The translations under genes and the position numbers were made by a program. This document shows, piece by piece, positions 34,425-50,567 of a stretch of DNA of 64,000 bases; the stretch's first letter is position 1; each line of letters begins with the position of its first letter. The notes beneath the pieces are model-generated. The model was not told the origin of the DNA. It ran no database searches and saw only the letters and a program-made list of their open reading frames with translations. Source of the stretch: Coptis chinensis (taxonomy: Eukaryota > Streptophyta > Magnoliopsida > Ranunculales > Ranunculaceae); the NCBI GenBank assembly GCA_015680905.1, contig CM027377.1, positions 5,542,501 to 5,606,500 of the forward strand, written 5' to 3'.

Positions 34425-34777
34425 CTAAAGTCCGAGAACAGTGCCCCAAGGAGACTTAGATTCGTGAAAAGGAAGAGTATTGGGAGAGAACGAAAACGCT
34501 AAGGGTGATAATAAAAGGAAAAACTTTAAGAAGAGAGAAGTTGATAATGGTGGCACTACAGCGCGTCTTTGAATCTGAAAAAGTTCTTCTTAGGCACCAA
34601 GATGTGAATGGAAAGAAAGATGCCCAAGGCTTGCTCAATAATGTTATTGAAGAGACTGCAAGTTGGCTGAGACCAGGAAGAGCAAAGTCAAGTCCTTGGT
34701 GGGTGCTTTTGAAACTGTTATTTCTCTCCAAGAAAGTAAACCTTCTGCTACCAGTTCTGGATGACTTGGATATTGAA
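34425..34777 (+). pseudogene. Captured plant calmodulin-binding-protein fragment
   Basis: Inside the CACTA element. Frame-shifted pieces read APRRLRFVKRKSIG, then KVLLRHQDVNGKKDAQGLLN and NVIEETAS, and in another frame ETRKSKVKSLVGAFETVISL followed by QESKPSATSSG and a stop. This is the C-terminal CaM-binding domain (Pfam CaM_binding) of plant calmodulin-binding proteins of the PICBP type. At least two indels, including one near 34665, break it. It ends at the natural domain end. Confidence 0.75.
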
Positions 34778-35039
34778 TGTGCTTGTGATGTTGTAACATA
34801 AATGAAGATAGTTCAGTTGAAGTGTGGAAACATTGTATTCAGGAATTGAAGTACATTCTTGTTTCTAAGTCTTCTTCCTTGCGGTATGTTTTCCTTGTTT
34901 CATTTTCTTGGGGTTTTTTATTTTAGTGTAACCTCAACTTACCTTACAAATTACACTAATCTGAGTTTGCATATTAAATTAAAAAGTTGGTTTAAATTTT
35001 GATTTTGTTTTCTTTGTTGATCAGGCATTCAGACTGCAA

Positions 35040-36900
35040 CTAAGTCCTTCCTTTTTTTTTTTTTTTTTTTTTTTTTTAAGTCTTGTTTGTTGGATACTGT
35101 ATAAATGTATAAACTCAATTAAGTTGGAGTCCTGAACGTTACCTTTTCTTCTTAGGATTCCCCGGTTGAAAATCAAGTTCTGAAATTCGTAAGGCAACTA
35201 TAATGACTCGCATAAATCACAAAAAATCTTTGCACACAACTTTTTAAGTAAAAGCACTATGAGCCAACAACAACAGATTACAATAATTGTACATCTAAAT
35301 GCTCCATAATAATTAAAGTAACAGTAATTCATCATTAACAAATGAGAAACACACGCCATATAGAATCACACAAGATTCACTAATACAAACTAGAAATAAC
35401 ATCCAAACAACTTTAAAGCTAGGCGGAGCATACTTCTCTAAATGTAGTCCTCCAAGTAGTCCTCTCGACATCTTGGATCTTTTCATCTCTCCTTGATTGC
35501 ACAAAACCTTCAGAACCCGTGAGCCGAAATGAGTTTGTGAACATTGATCTCATAATCTTCTGTAAAAAGACCAAGATAGAGAAAACAAGACTTCAAGTGG
35601 GAGGGTAAATCAGTGTAACTCAAAGCTAAAATTTATCGACATGGATTTGAATCTTTACTTACCTGCCAATTCGCCACTAACAAATACTTTGGCCCAACTC
35701 CCAAGCGTGATGTGTGTTAGAGTTCTTGGAGTGGGAAAGGGATTACAAGATTTGTTTCACTTCTCCAAACTCGATTCTGCCATTACAAGATTGTTTTCTT
35801 GCTCCTTTTTTCTTCTCATCACTGCTTTCATAATCATTATATATTATTTATTATATTAAATATGTTTGGCTTTGGTTAGTTCATTGTAGCGATGTTATAA
35901 CTTGAATAGTTGACAGTGCTGTAATTTGACTTCTCATATGCAAGGCTAAGATTATCGAGTACAAGTATTAACTCAAAAGTAAACATTCGACTAATATTAT
36001 ACAAGATGTCGATTATCTTAATTATGTACTAAAAAATCAATTATCTATTTTGATTGCCAATGACATTTTTAATATTCTCGAACCATGATTGGAAGGCCTT
36101 CGCCTCTTCAAGATACACTCCCTCGAGGATGATCGCCGAAACGAAATTGTTGTTGTGTGTTTTTTTGGGGATTTTTCTTTTACTATCTTGTAGTCGGTTA
36201 TTTTGGAGATTCTATTCCTTCTACAACCAAATTAAGCGGAATCTTTTCCTAGAGCCGAAGCGGTCTAATTGTTCTATTTTTTATTAGGGGCTTATGAAGC
36301 TTAGTAGTTCTCGTTGATCGGGAACCCAAAGACAGTAGTGAAAGGTGGAAATCATCGATTCCTCACTCTTCTTCGGTTATAATTTTGATCTCGAAGTGAC
36401 TCCAATCATATCCCACTTAACCTTGTAACATCGTAAACCGGAACCCGCTTAATCGTCCATCTTTTCTTGACTCTCTTAATGTTCCCGAGTCTCCCTTCCC
36501 TCCACACTTACCATTGAGTGAAAATAAAACCGAACCATATATGTCTAGAAGTTCTATATTTCCGAAAGTGCGATACACCAACCTCCCTCTGTTTTAGGCG
36601 GCGCTTATTTGACAAGTGGAAAACTCCAAATATACCGATATGCATCACAAATGAACAATTCAGTTTAGTGAGCAGCGAAGAAGAAATGCAAGGTGCAGTG
36701 TCAAGGACGATGGTATAAAATGGAATCATGAGTTTGCTACAATGAAGGCAGACAAAAACTTTGCTACTCTCGAATAGGTTGACTTGCTTTCTTTTTGGGT
36801 TCACTTCATAAGTCTTAAACAAAGATCATTTGTGCATGCTCTCGAGATAATATATCTCTCATCTCCTTGGTAGCCCTTAACTTAGCAAATTATGATTACT
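35040..36900. other. CACTA interior, unrecognised
   Basis: Holds a T-run (35051-35078) and scattered frames. On the minus strand near 35570-35420 an open segment after an acceptor-like CAG reads [16 protein letters not shown]. On the plus strand near 36598-36718 there is a frame with FDKWKTPNIPICITNEQFS. Either may be captured exon material; I do not recognise a family. Confidence 0.35.
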
Positions 36901-37087
36901 TGTTGGATCTATTGGGCCCTTCACGTGTACAAAATCTGCTATAGGTTTTATCCAAGGATATGAGTTATTTTGCGATCGAGGAACCACTTAATGTTCATTA
37001 TTCTCTCAGACCCTTTTTCGTTGAGAATCAATAAAGTTGACTCAATTTGCTTGTCTTGACATTTATTCCGTGTCTTTTTTGTTGAAG

Positions 37088-37206
37088 CATATTGAAGATT
37101 TGACACAAGCAAAGTTCTCTATGGAGCGAGATCTGAATGCCTCAAGAGCCTTAGCAGAATCATTAGCTACTGAAAATTCTTCATCACAGATAGTTATAGC
37201 CAACAG
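37088..37206 (+). pseudogene. Captured BLISTER-like coiled-coil exon
   Basis: Inside the CACTA element. Between acceptor-like TTGAAG and donor AACAG/GTAATC, one exon of about 119 nt reads HIEDLTQAKFSMERDLNASR and then ALAESLATENSS. This matches the coiled-coil of BLISTER, a plant PcG-associated protein (xIExLTxxxFxLxRxLxASRxLAESLAxENSS). Neighbouring exons are absent. Confidence 0.65.
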
Positions 37207-40200
37207 GTAATCATAAAGTTATAGTTGATATATTTTGCTACAAACACATCTCGAATTTTTTACCCCCGATCATCCATCGAAATTTCCTCAAGTTTATTTT
37301 CCCATAAAGTTATAGTAGATATATTCTGGTATCTTTATATTACTTAATAACATCTGTGGTATATAACTTACAACTTGATTTTCTTGACCTTCCAAATGCG
37401 CCAATTATTTTATCTTGTGAACATTTAGTATTATTCATAATGTTTATATTACATTCCTTTGAACTTTAGCACGATTATTTGACGACTTTTGCTAATTTTG
37501 TATTGATCAATGAGTCAAGTATAACCACTAAAGTCCGACATGGAAAGTTTCCCCAGAGGAAATCAAGGCCCAGATGGTTAGTATCACAAGTGAGATGTAG
37601 AAGGAGCTATACTAAGAGTATTCCCCTCCTTGTTGGGTACTAGGGAGTACTGTGAGTACTGTAACTGTGTTAGAGGTGTACGCTGAGAAATAATGATACG
37701 AGTTTGTTGGCTTCTTACTAGAATTTGTTGTGGACTACGCTCAAAACGAATGATAAATAACAAATGATAAATGTATTTGAGTTCATGTGACCACTCCGGT
37801 GGGCTGAAATGATTTATTTAAATAAATGTAATTGTTATCTAAGTCTAGCTTGGATTGGTTCAATGAAATTAGTGTTTGTAAATGCTATGTGGAAATTTAA
37901 TGGATTACGGGTTTGTTAAGACTTTATTTTTGTTAAGGTTGTATTGGGATTCAACAGAGATATAGAGTGCGGAACCAATTCATTGATTTTTTTTCGTTTT
38001 TTTTTTGTAAAATCTTTAACCATTTGTCACGGTTTTGTGAAAACAGTTATAGAAGTGTTATTTCTTATGACGGTTTTGGATACAATTTATCACACTTCAA
38101 AGAGAAAGCGTCACTTAAAGTTGGTTATATTATGGTGGTTTTCAACTATTTGTGATCTGTTCTTCAAAGAATATTTGTGACGGTTTTGGGGAAAAAAAAT
38201 GACTCCCCACTCAAATCCACGGTTTTGGAAAAAAAAATTAAAAGACTTTTTCATCACCGCTTTTAACAAAGAATATAAAGCATTTTTCTTGTAGTGACAT
38301 CATGGTCAAAATCAAAGTCAACCCATCATGGTCAAAGTCAACACATCATGGTCAACGCCAAAATCAACACGCCATGGTCGAAGTCAAACCGTCATTGTCA
38401 AAGTCAAACCGTCGTTTCCGCTGTTTCGACAGGTTCAGGTCATAAATACGGTTCATGGCTAAGGTCAAAGGTGCATGGCTCATGGGCTCATGAAAGGTAA
38501 TGGTTCGGACCCAACAAAGTGAGCCCAAACCTTAGACCCTAAGTCTAAACAAATAAAGACCCACGTAGATCTATTTTAAGTCCAATGGACTGGGTCCATG
38601 CAATATTAGAAACGGGCCCAAAAACAGTTAAGTTAAACTGGTCCACAAATACAAATGAAACGGACCCATAGGCTAATATTAGAACTGGTCCCAAACTTAA
38701 TAAAAATCGGGCCCAAACAAAACTTAATAAACTGGCCCAACTAACAAAACCAAAATAGCCCAAAACCAAAACCGCCTTAAGTTTCCAACTAAGATGAACG
38801 AGCCATCGTTCATCTTCTAGCTTATCTCCTCCACCAAAAATCCGGCTACCACCAAAACCGATCGTCCTCCCCTTTCAACACATCGGTTTAACTCAAAATG
38901 AAAAACCCAATCACATTAAAGAAAACGAAAACGAAAACCCCAAATCCTACAATCCAACCCTCGCCCAAAACTAGATCTACACAATTTTTACTGCCGCCAT
39001 TAATGAGTTTTGGGAGCTTCCAATGACCCCCATTCGAACATCAATACCCACACTACACTAACCACTTCAACCCTTTGCCACTCAACCAACCAAAATCGAC
39101 CAAAAAATGCCCCACCACGATTTGGCCACCGCCATTATCGCTCCAACCAAGCTTTGGTAGCCCCGACATCACGCACTACACAACCCAACAACACCCCCCA
39201 AACCTCAACAACCAACATCCAAACCAAAACAAACAATCAAACACATAAAAAAGCGATTTATCGAGGATCGCCTCAAGGCCCGCCATCGATGGACCTTCAA
39301 GCTTCAAACTCCCCAACCCGCGATACAACAACAAAGAATAATCTAACTAACAAGACAGATAATCAATACGATTTCTCTGTTTTTGGGCTTTTAGCCGCCA
39401 TGAACAACCCAAAGAAGAGTTCCGGCGGTTTTAAGCTCGAGTTCAACGGTTTAACACTCCAAAATTCGATTTACCAAATGCAACAAAACTCCAAATAAAA
39501 CAGAAATTGAATAATAATAACGGACATAAACCTTAGATGATAAAATGTCCAGATACACGGAAAAACCATAAATTCGGTGAAATAGCAAAATAGCTACTCA
39601 CTTAGATGAATGAACAAATGACGACGAATCCTCCTAAATATTCGTCAAGGCCCAACGCCTCCAAAGAAACCAAAACTCTCCTTTCCATTTTAATTATTCT
39701 ATTCTCCGGGGAACCCTATTTTCTAAAAAAGTGTTTATATCTTGGGTCCAAACCCAAGCCTCAACAAATCCACTCTGCCCAAAACCGTGCCCACGTGATC
39801 CCGAAAATCCAATCCTAATTTTTGAAAATAAATAATTTAATTAATTAATTAAAATAGAAAAATACGTATTTAAAAATACGGGCGTTACAATAACCATCCT
39901 GCCCAACCCCAAAGAAAAATTACATGACCACCACTGAAGCGGAATTAAAAAAAGAGGTGTTGGTTACCTTGATGGAAGCGGGATAAGGAGGTAAAGGGTC
40001 AGGAGCATGGATATCTTGAGCAAGAATTTTCCCAAGCGAGTCTTGAAGTGGCACTATCACGACTTCTAAGCGTAGAACGACGCTTAATACTATCCCAAGC
40101 GTTTCTTGCATTGAAATCATCGGACTATTACTTCCGCCGCAAGAATCCATTATTCCTCAGTTGTTCTTTTAAGTTAAGATAAACAGAATAAATTCTTTAG

Positions 40201-40502
40201 CTACCCATCGATTACAATATACCAACCAAGGATTAAATACCAATTAATTCTTATAAGAAGCATATTACCAAATTAAATAATACTACTGTGATCATAAAAT
40301 CAATGTTATCAACACCTGATCTGATGTACATGATCTGTTGGTACAACACTGTTTATGCATGAACGTTGTTTTGTATCTAAAGTTACGTCACAGATCAATT
40401 ACACAATGCACTGTACAGACAACAATCAGCGTTTGTTTCAATATGAAAAATCAACACTTTAATACAGAAAAGAGGGATTGACTTCACCACACCTGAGTAT
40501 AG

Positions 40503-40922
40503 TACAAAATATCATGATATAGGTATTTATCGATATTCAATTTCTGGATATGTATCGTGGATATATCATCTTTTTTGGGGATATTTGACATTATTTCACA
40601 TGCAAATATCGTGGATATATCTAAAATATCGATAAATATCGTAGATATTGTAGATATTTATTGATATATCATGATAAATTATTTATATTTATTTGAAATA
40701 TAATTGTAAATATTAAATAAAATTGTTATATACACAAAATATCGTCAAATATCTCAAAATACCCTCAAATATCACAAATATCACAAATATCGTCAAAATA
40801 TCACCGATATTTACAGTCGTATATATCTCTAAACATATCGTGATATTTATATATCTTTCTCTAAAATCTGGATAGATATCCCCAAATATCGCGATATATC
40901 GGAATATTTTGTACTATGCACA
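40503..40922. mobile_element. Mutator-type MITE rich in ATATCG words
   Basis: An AT-rich block of about 420 bp with inverted ends AGTACAAAATAT / ATATTTTGTACT, flanked by a perfect 9-bp repeat TGAGTATAG (40494-40502 and 40923-40931). A 9-bp duplication suggests Mutator-type transposition. Filled with GATAT/TATCG words like the element at 63242. Confidence 0.7.
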
Positions 40923-41222
40923 TGAGTATAGCCTCGGTCATTGGATTCTACACCCTCCAGAATCTTGCCCACGACGGACATTGCCATACGCAGAATTCCA
41001 GAAGATCCATGTCACGTCCTACAATGTTCTTAAAACAAAAATAAATCTAAGTTGGAAATAAACGAATCGAGCACTCTTTATCTATATTGGTTTGTTTTTC
41101 AGTATCACTCTATCATTTTGAACAATTTATTAGTTTAATTTTGGAAGAAGAAAAGAATAAGAGAGAGAGTTTGAAGGGATGAATTTTTTTTTTTTAGAGT
41201 TGGGAGTGTTTTGTAGAATTGA

Positions 41223-41390
41223 AAAGAGATTTTTATCTATTTTGGGTTATTCCCGAACAATTGAAATCGACAAAAAAAGACGTAATGTTTTTTTTCTTAT
41301 GAAAAATCTGATGTGTCAGTCTAATAGAAAAAAGGGGAGCTAACGTGTGGGCCGTTGGAAGCATTTTCCACTGGTTAGTATTAATGGTCT
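41223..41390 (+). repeat. Fragment related to the MULE right end
   Basis: Resembles 29098-29275: shared TTTTATCTATTTTGG, AAAATCTGATGTGTCAGTCT, and the ending TATTAATGGTCTTTG or TACTAATGGTCTTTG. It is in the same orientation, about 70% alike by eye, and lies about 320 bp upstream of the enolase ATG. Confidence 0.65.
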
Positions 41391-41523
41391 TTGATAAGTA
41401 AGGACCGTATTGGGTCGAGGAGCCAACTAACACGTGTTTATCCAAGTCTCCATCCTCCTCGTGCACAATACAATCTGGACCCGCATTCAAGTGAGCCCCC
41501 ACATAGACAACGAACGAAAGTAA

Positions 41524-45672
<4,149 letters not shown>

Positions 45673-46826
45673 AAAATACTGGATCACACCTAAATTTTTT
45701 TATCTTAAAAATAATGCATTGAAGCAAATTCACCACAAGGTTGAGAATGGAAACCAATGATTACCTTTCGATCTAAAGCAAGTTTTTCAGACATTAGAAG
45801 TTTTTGGGTGCAGCCAACCGGCTTATATAGGATTTTGATGAGGGACCTCTAGGGGTGAGGAAATCATGTTCTTTGAGGTGTTTGAATAATCTTTTCAGGA
45901 GGGATGCGAGAGATATTTTATTGACCAGAAGAATCTTGTTTCCATTTGTATTTGTTTTTGGTTAAAATGTAATGGTATAATGTTGAATGTGATATGTGTA
46001 GCCTGTATCTGGACCTCAATTCCCTTGTTTTAAACAAAGTTGTTTGTAGTTTCTTGTTTGTGAATTTCTATTGCTGGTCAAGAACAAAATTTAAAAAGTA
46101 GTTCTGTAAACATCAGGTAAATGTTTCTTGTTTGATTTGATCTGCACCTCATTTGTCAAATTTTGATTTTATCTATCCCGAAATGCTTATAGACATCCTC
46201 TAAATTCGTCCTGCTTTCAACTTGGACAAGAACGTGACCGTTTTTTTCGGTAAAGACAGGAACGTTACTTGTAAGAAATGAATACGTACTGGCATGATCA
46301 CTCAATCTATGTCACTGTGACCTAAAAAACGTACTCACCTTTGGGTAATTGGATACAAGTCAAGTTTGTCAAAATCCTAGCTATTGTGATGGGGAGACAC
46401 GCTGACAATTTTAGGCTGGTCAAGTGACCGACTTTTGTAGACATCACGACCCTATCATGTTAGAATGGTCGAAATCGTGAATATTTTAAAGCTATGTATG
46501 ATGTATTCATGTATCTATACTCATTTTATAGCTCATGGTGATGAGGTATTGATAGCAAATTTGCAATTGCGCAACATGACAACATGTCTGCATCATAACA
46601 AGAACAACAACAAGGGTAGGCCAAACAACCGCAAAATTTTCTAATATAGCTGAAAAATAAGGTTACCAACATTGACATTTACGAAATTCCAAATTTCCAA
46701 TAAGGAAATGGGCTAATCAAAGCCCGATATTTTGGGCTTTAAATGTGGGCCGTATCATTTGAGAGCTTAGTCTGATTTTTAAGCAGTTCAAAAATATTTC
46801 ATTTCCCCGGCAAAAAAAATAAAAAA
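45673..46826. other. Enolase 3' UTR and promoter of the BRCT-RING gene
   Basis: No coding segment. Three site II-like words (TGGGCT at about 46708 and 46733, TGGGCC at about 46746) lie 80-120 bp before the next ATG and are candidate promoter elements. Confidence 0.5.
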
Positions 46827-49663
46827 ATGGAAGACGAATCCACACTCTCTAATAAAAATGGTTCTAAAGGTAAAAACAGTCTGAAAATCTCTTCAATTTC
46901 TCTTCTATACTTCAAATATGTCACGCATTATAACACATTGCTCAATTTAAGATTTCAAAATTAGGGTTTTCTTGATTCTTTCTTGTTATTAAAACAGCTG
47001 TTGGAGGAATGGAATCAGTTATTGCTACAGTTAGTGGGTACCATGGTTCGGAACGGTTTAAGCTCATAAAACTAATTAACTACACTGGGGCTAGTTATGT
47101 TGGTGCAATGACCAAATCGACCACACATTTGGTCAGTTTCTTGATTTTCTATTTTGAGGTTGTAGATTTTTTTTTTTTTTTTTATTTATTTATTGTTAAT
47201 GTTTTTGGTTTGGGAGGTAGGTGTGTTGGGAATTCAAAGGAAGGAAATACGAGTTGGCGAAGAGTTTCGGAACGAAAATAGTTAGTCATAAATGGTTTGA
47301 GGATTGTGTGGAAGCTGGGAAACGTCTTCCGGAGCGGCATTATATGATGAAGAGGTATTTACTGCTTTTTCTAACTTGCTAATGTTTTAATTTTGGTTTG
47401 CATAGAGGAGTGGAGCCCTATTTTTGTAGTACCACTAGAGATCAATGTTCGCTATATCAAGTCATATGAACTCAGCTTTTTTAAATAACCAGCAACTTGA
47501 AGTTTTTGTCCATTGTTTCGAACTTTAAATCCTTTATACCTACCTACAATTGAGATTTAAGCATATTGGTAAATATATGTATGGTGTTTTTATTGTTTGC
47601 AGTGGGCAGCAGGCAGGACCTATACTGTGGGAAGTCCCAGTTGCTGTTGATGAGAAAGATGATATATTAACTAGAAAGAGAGGTAATGTCTTGTGTGATA
47701 TGTCCAATACGAGCAATGGTACCCAAGCAGTAGAGAGGAATCCAGAGTCTGTATGGTTGGATTCTCATTTATTAAGTGAGGTAATAATAACTGGAGTATG
47801 GATGTTTCTTGGACATGTTCATTAATGTCTACTACAGTATTTGTTGCATGGCTCACTTTTTTTTATGTGATTATGTTATGCAGAATTTGTCTCCAATGGG
47901 AACGAATGTGACTTATCATAACCGTGGTAAATCTGCAGCTTGCCGAACTTCGAAGCGTGGTTGCAGGTTGAGCAGCAAAAAGTGTTCAATAGAGCAGTCT
48001 TTATCTGGGCTAAGAGAAATTCAGGTTGGTCATGTGATCTCACATCAATATTTTTAAGCACAGACCTTGACGCTATTTATGTGGATGTTTGAGAGTTTAA
48101 TAATCTTCATGCAAATAAAATTTAAAGGGTCAGGATCTGTTTATTATTTGTATTTTGAAGTTCTACTATTTCTTGTTTGAAAAGTGTAGAGTCTTTGTGT
48201 CCATCTTTTGTTGATATGATCTTCTGATCATTTAGATCATTTCCATAAAAAATGAAGCAAATCTAACAACCTCCATCAGAATTTTCTTACATAGTGAAGA
48301 ACTATGCACTGTCCATTTTCACCATTGAATTGACCCTATATATCGTAGGTTTAAAAATTTGGAGGGGCCATCTTAGGAAGTGATCATATCCACCATAAAC
48401 TACTCCAAAATTTTGATGTGGGCCAAACAAAAAGTAATTTTTATTACTGAAAAGATAGAGCAAACCAATTTTGAGTATTTTTGTTTTAACAAAAGCACAC
48501 ACATAGACAAACACTTTTAGGCGATACTTATGCCTTTCACGGTATGCTACCTAGACAGTAAATTCCAAAAGTAATATAATGAATTACTCTGCCTGAAAAA
48601 TATTTATAGCTTGATAAATTTTACTGTTTTGCAAATCTTATTATCTACAGCATGGAGAACCTAGTACTTATTCTTCGACATTTTCTACGAGACACGAAAG
48701 AAATGCTTACAGCAGTATTGAAAATCCTATAACAGCGGGACCCACTCGCAAGAGCCGGCGCCTTGTGAAAAAGAATGCTTGCAGAGGCATCTTGGAGTCT
48801 TCTATCATGGATTTGGATCAAGAATTTTCCCCACTGAACGACATTGTTGATGTATCAAACGATCAAAACACTCCTAGAACTGAAAATGAGAATATATCAA
48901 TACCTCAAGGAAGAATTGTGGAGGCCAAATTCTGTGGTATAGAAAATAGGAATGAAGAGGCAGAAGGTCGTGAAGGTATCACACAAATGAACAACGTGCA
49001 CGCTGATGATGATTTGATTGTAAGAAATGAAGGTGTGGCACCTGTTGATGATGTGCCTTTACAACATGGGTTGTCAGATTCTGAGGACAATTATGATAGA
49101 ACACAAGAAGTTGATAGTGAGTTGCAAAAGACAACCAGAGTCCCTGCATCAGTTGCACTCTCATGTGTCATATGTTGGGCAGAGTATAGTCCAACAAGGG
49201 GGGTATTACCGTGTGGACATCGTTTCTGCTATACATGCATCCAAAATTGGGCTGATCATATGGTATGCAATCTCACTAGTCAATATCTTTTGCATTATTG
49301 TAGTTTCTGTTATTTTATTTTGACATTGTATATGTTTTTTCATTTAAGAGCATAGTCATCTCAAACTAAATCTCGTTCTCCTGAATAAACTCGTTGTTGT
49401 AGATTCTTACACTGATATTTTCGAACAGTTAGGGTTTTAGTTTGTCCTGACTGAAATGAAAGTGTGAAACCTTGCTTGTAGGTTTTTATACGGGTATTGT
49501 AATCTTTGAATGCAATGTTAATTACTAGAAAATGGAAATTTTGATCTTAATCTTTCAGTTTGCTGTAAGAGTTTAGTATTATACACAAGCAGTTTGGTAC
49601 TGAAAATTTAAATGAGTCATTTGAAAGCTTAAAAAGAAATTGTGGATCGACAACAATCAATCC

Positions 49664-49695
<32 letters not shown>

Positions 49696-50567
49696 TATAG
49701 ATATTTACAAGCAGTTTAGTTCTTCCACTTTGTGTTCAAGTCAGTCATTTGAAAATTTATGTTGTAGACTTTGATTTTCAAAGTTTCCTTGACTAAACTT
49801 CTGTGTCCACATTCAAACAATCAAACCTGGTCTAATTTTTTATAACTATTTGTTCCTTTGTTGGCTCAATTGTCATCTATTATGTTGTTTGTGAACATTG
49901 TAGTTTTGCCGGGGAACTACATCACTATGGCTTACATAAATATTTTGCCTTTGACTAGGCTTCAAGAAGAATGGCTTCGACATGTCCTTTGTGCAAGGCT
50001 ATTTTTTCGAGCATAACAAAGGTTGATAGTGCTACCTCCTCTGATCAGAAGATTTACTCCCAGACTATACCATATGACTCTTCAGCAACAGATATATATG
50101 TGCTTCCGGATTGGGAGCTGACCAATTTTAGAGCACAGGTAAACACAAAGATGCCACTTCTCTCTGCACCCTCTCTCCCTTTCCTATACATGCTTCATGC
50201 ATCTTGTTACAACCTGATTGCATTTTCAGTTCTTACTGGTAGTCAGGGAATTTTTTGGATACCGCTCAAGTGCAAGTCTTATTCAATTATTTGTCACTTA
50301 ATTCTTGCACTAATACTGTATTACTGTGACACTTTCTTTGCTCATGATGTTTTCAATGCTCATCCTCTTTCTTTCGTTTTGGGATTGTAGCCCACTGCAG
50401 CACCAGTTTGTTGTGAGTGTCTGTCTCGAGAACCTGAGGATCTTCTTATTTGTTGTCATCTCTGCTTGAACCGATTGGTTCATTCTTATTGCCTAGATCC
50501 TCCTTTGATTCCGTGGACGTGCAACAACTGTAGAGACCTCCGTATTCTGTACCAACGCTTCCATTAG
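46827..50567 (+). CDS. BRCT-RING-PHD domain protein (At1g67180-like)
   Basis: Nuclear protein combining a phosphopeptide-binding BRCT, a RING E3 module and a PHD-like finger, as in BRCA1/BARD1-like plant proteins. Exons: 46827-46869, 46998-47131, 47221-47354, 47603-47780, 47884-48024, 48651-49262, 49959-50138, 50391-50567; all join in phase (532 aa). BRCT is at about residues 15-105 ([20 protein letters not shown], then [19 protein letters not shown]). A charged linker is followed by a C3HC4 RING from about residue 382 ([34 protein letters not shown]). The C-terminal finger has [25 protein letters not shown] and CNNC. The first ATG lies in the short exon 1. The combination matches the Arabidopsis RING/BRCT protein At1g67180; a DNA-damage role is inferred from domains only. 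Confidence 0.9.

Larger units (their letters stand above)
33961..38296. mobile_element. Non-autonomous CACTA (En/Spm-like) element
   Basis: Left end CACTAGTAGAAAAAAGGGCT and right end, read inward, CACTACAAGAAAAATGCTTT. Subterminal repeats of TTTTGTGACTGTTTT / GACGGTTTTGG lie in both ends (33975-34150 and 38035-38240). The expected 3-bp duplication is imperfect: ACA follows the right end, while ACACC precedes the left. No transposase is present; instead it carries plant gene fragments. Inserted in the solo LTR. Confidence 0.8.
32004..39889. mobile_element. Solo LTR (about 3.5 kb) interrupted by a CACTA element
   Basis: Bounded by TGTCACACCCCGAATTTCG and AAATACGGGCGTTACA, so it has TG...CA ends, and flanked by a perfect 5-bp duplication ATAAC (31999-32003 and 39890-39894). 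Once the inner CACTA (33961-38296) is removed the length is about 3,550 bp. There is no internal domain and no second LTR. Long LTRs starting TGT(A/C)ACACCCC are typical of Ty3/gypsy chromoviruses, but lineage is inferred. Internal repeats include CCTCCACCG(G)AGGCC words (32520-32660) and GGTCAAAGTCAAC tandems. Open frames inside (32816-33217, 39010-39498) are not genes. Confidence 0.85.
31882..40150 (-). pseudogene. CNX1: CNX1 (molybdenum cofactor biosynthesis) 5' fragment split by a solo LTR
   Basis: CNX1 inserts molybdenum into molybdopterin (N-terminal E domain, MoeA-like). Exon 1 is 40150-39968 and reads MDSCGGSNSPMISMQETLGI to APDPLPPYPASIK. A short intron (39967-39899) ends at GGGCAG, and exon 2 begins GATGGTTAT. 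There, inside the Tyr codon, the exon is interrupted by a solo LTR (32004-39889). It resumes at 32003 with the duplicated GTTAT and continues AVVSSDGPG and ESRAGN, as in the E domain, to a donor at 31881. Beyond GFGV the frame shifts before RGIAYV. No further CNX1 exons follow; CBSX6 and RINGv fragments take their place. Confidence 0.85.

Noticed and set aside
39010..39498. 162-codon open frame
   Set aside because: Lies inside the solo LTR, low-complexity Thr/Asn/Pro composition from C/A-rich DNA, no domain.
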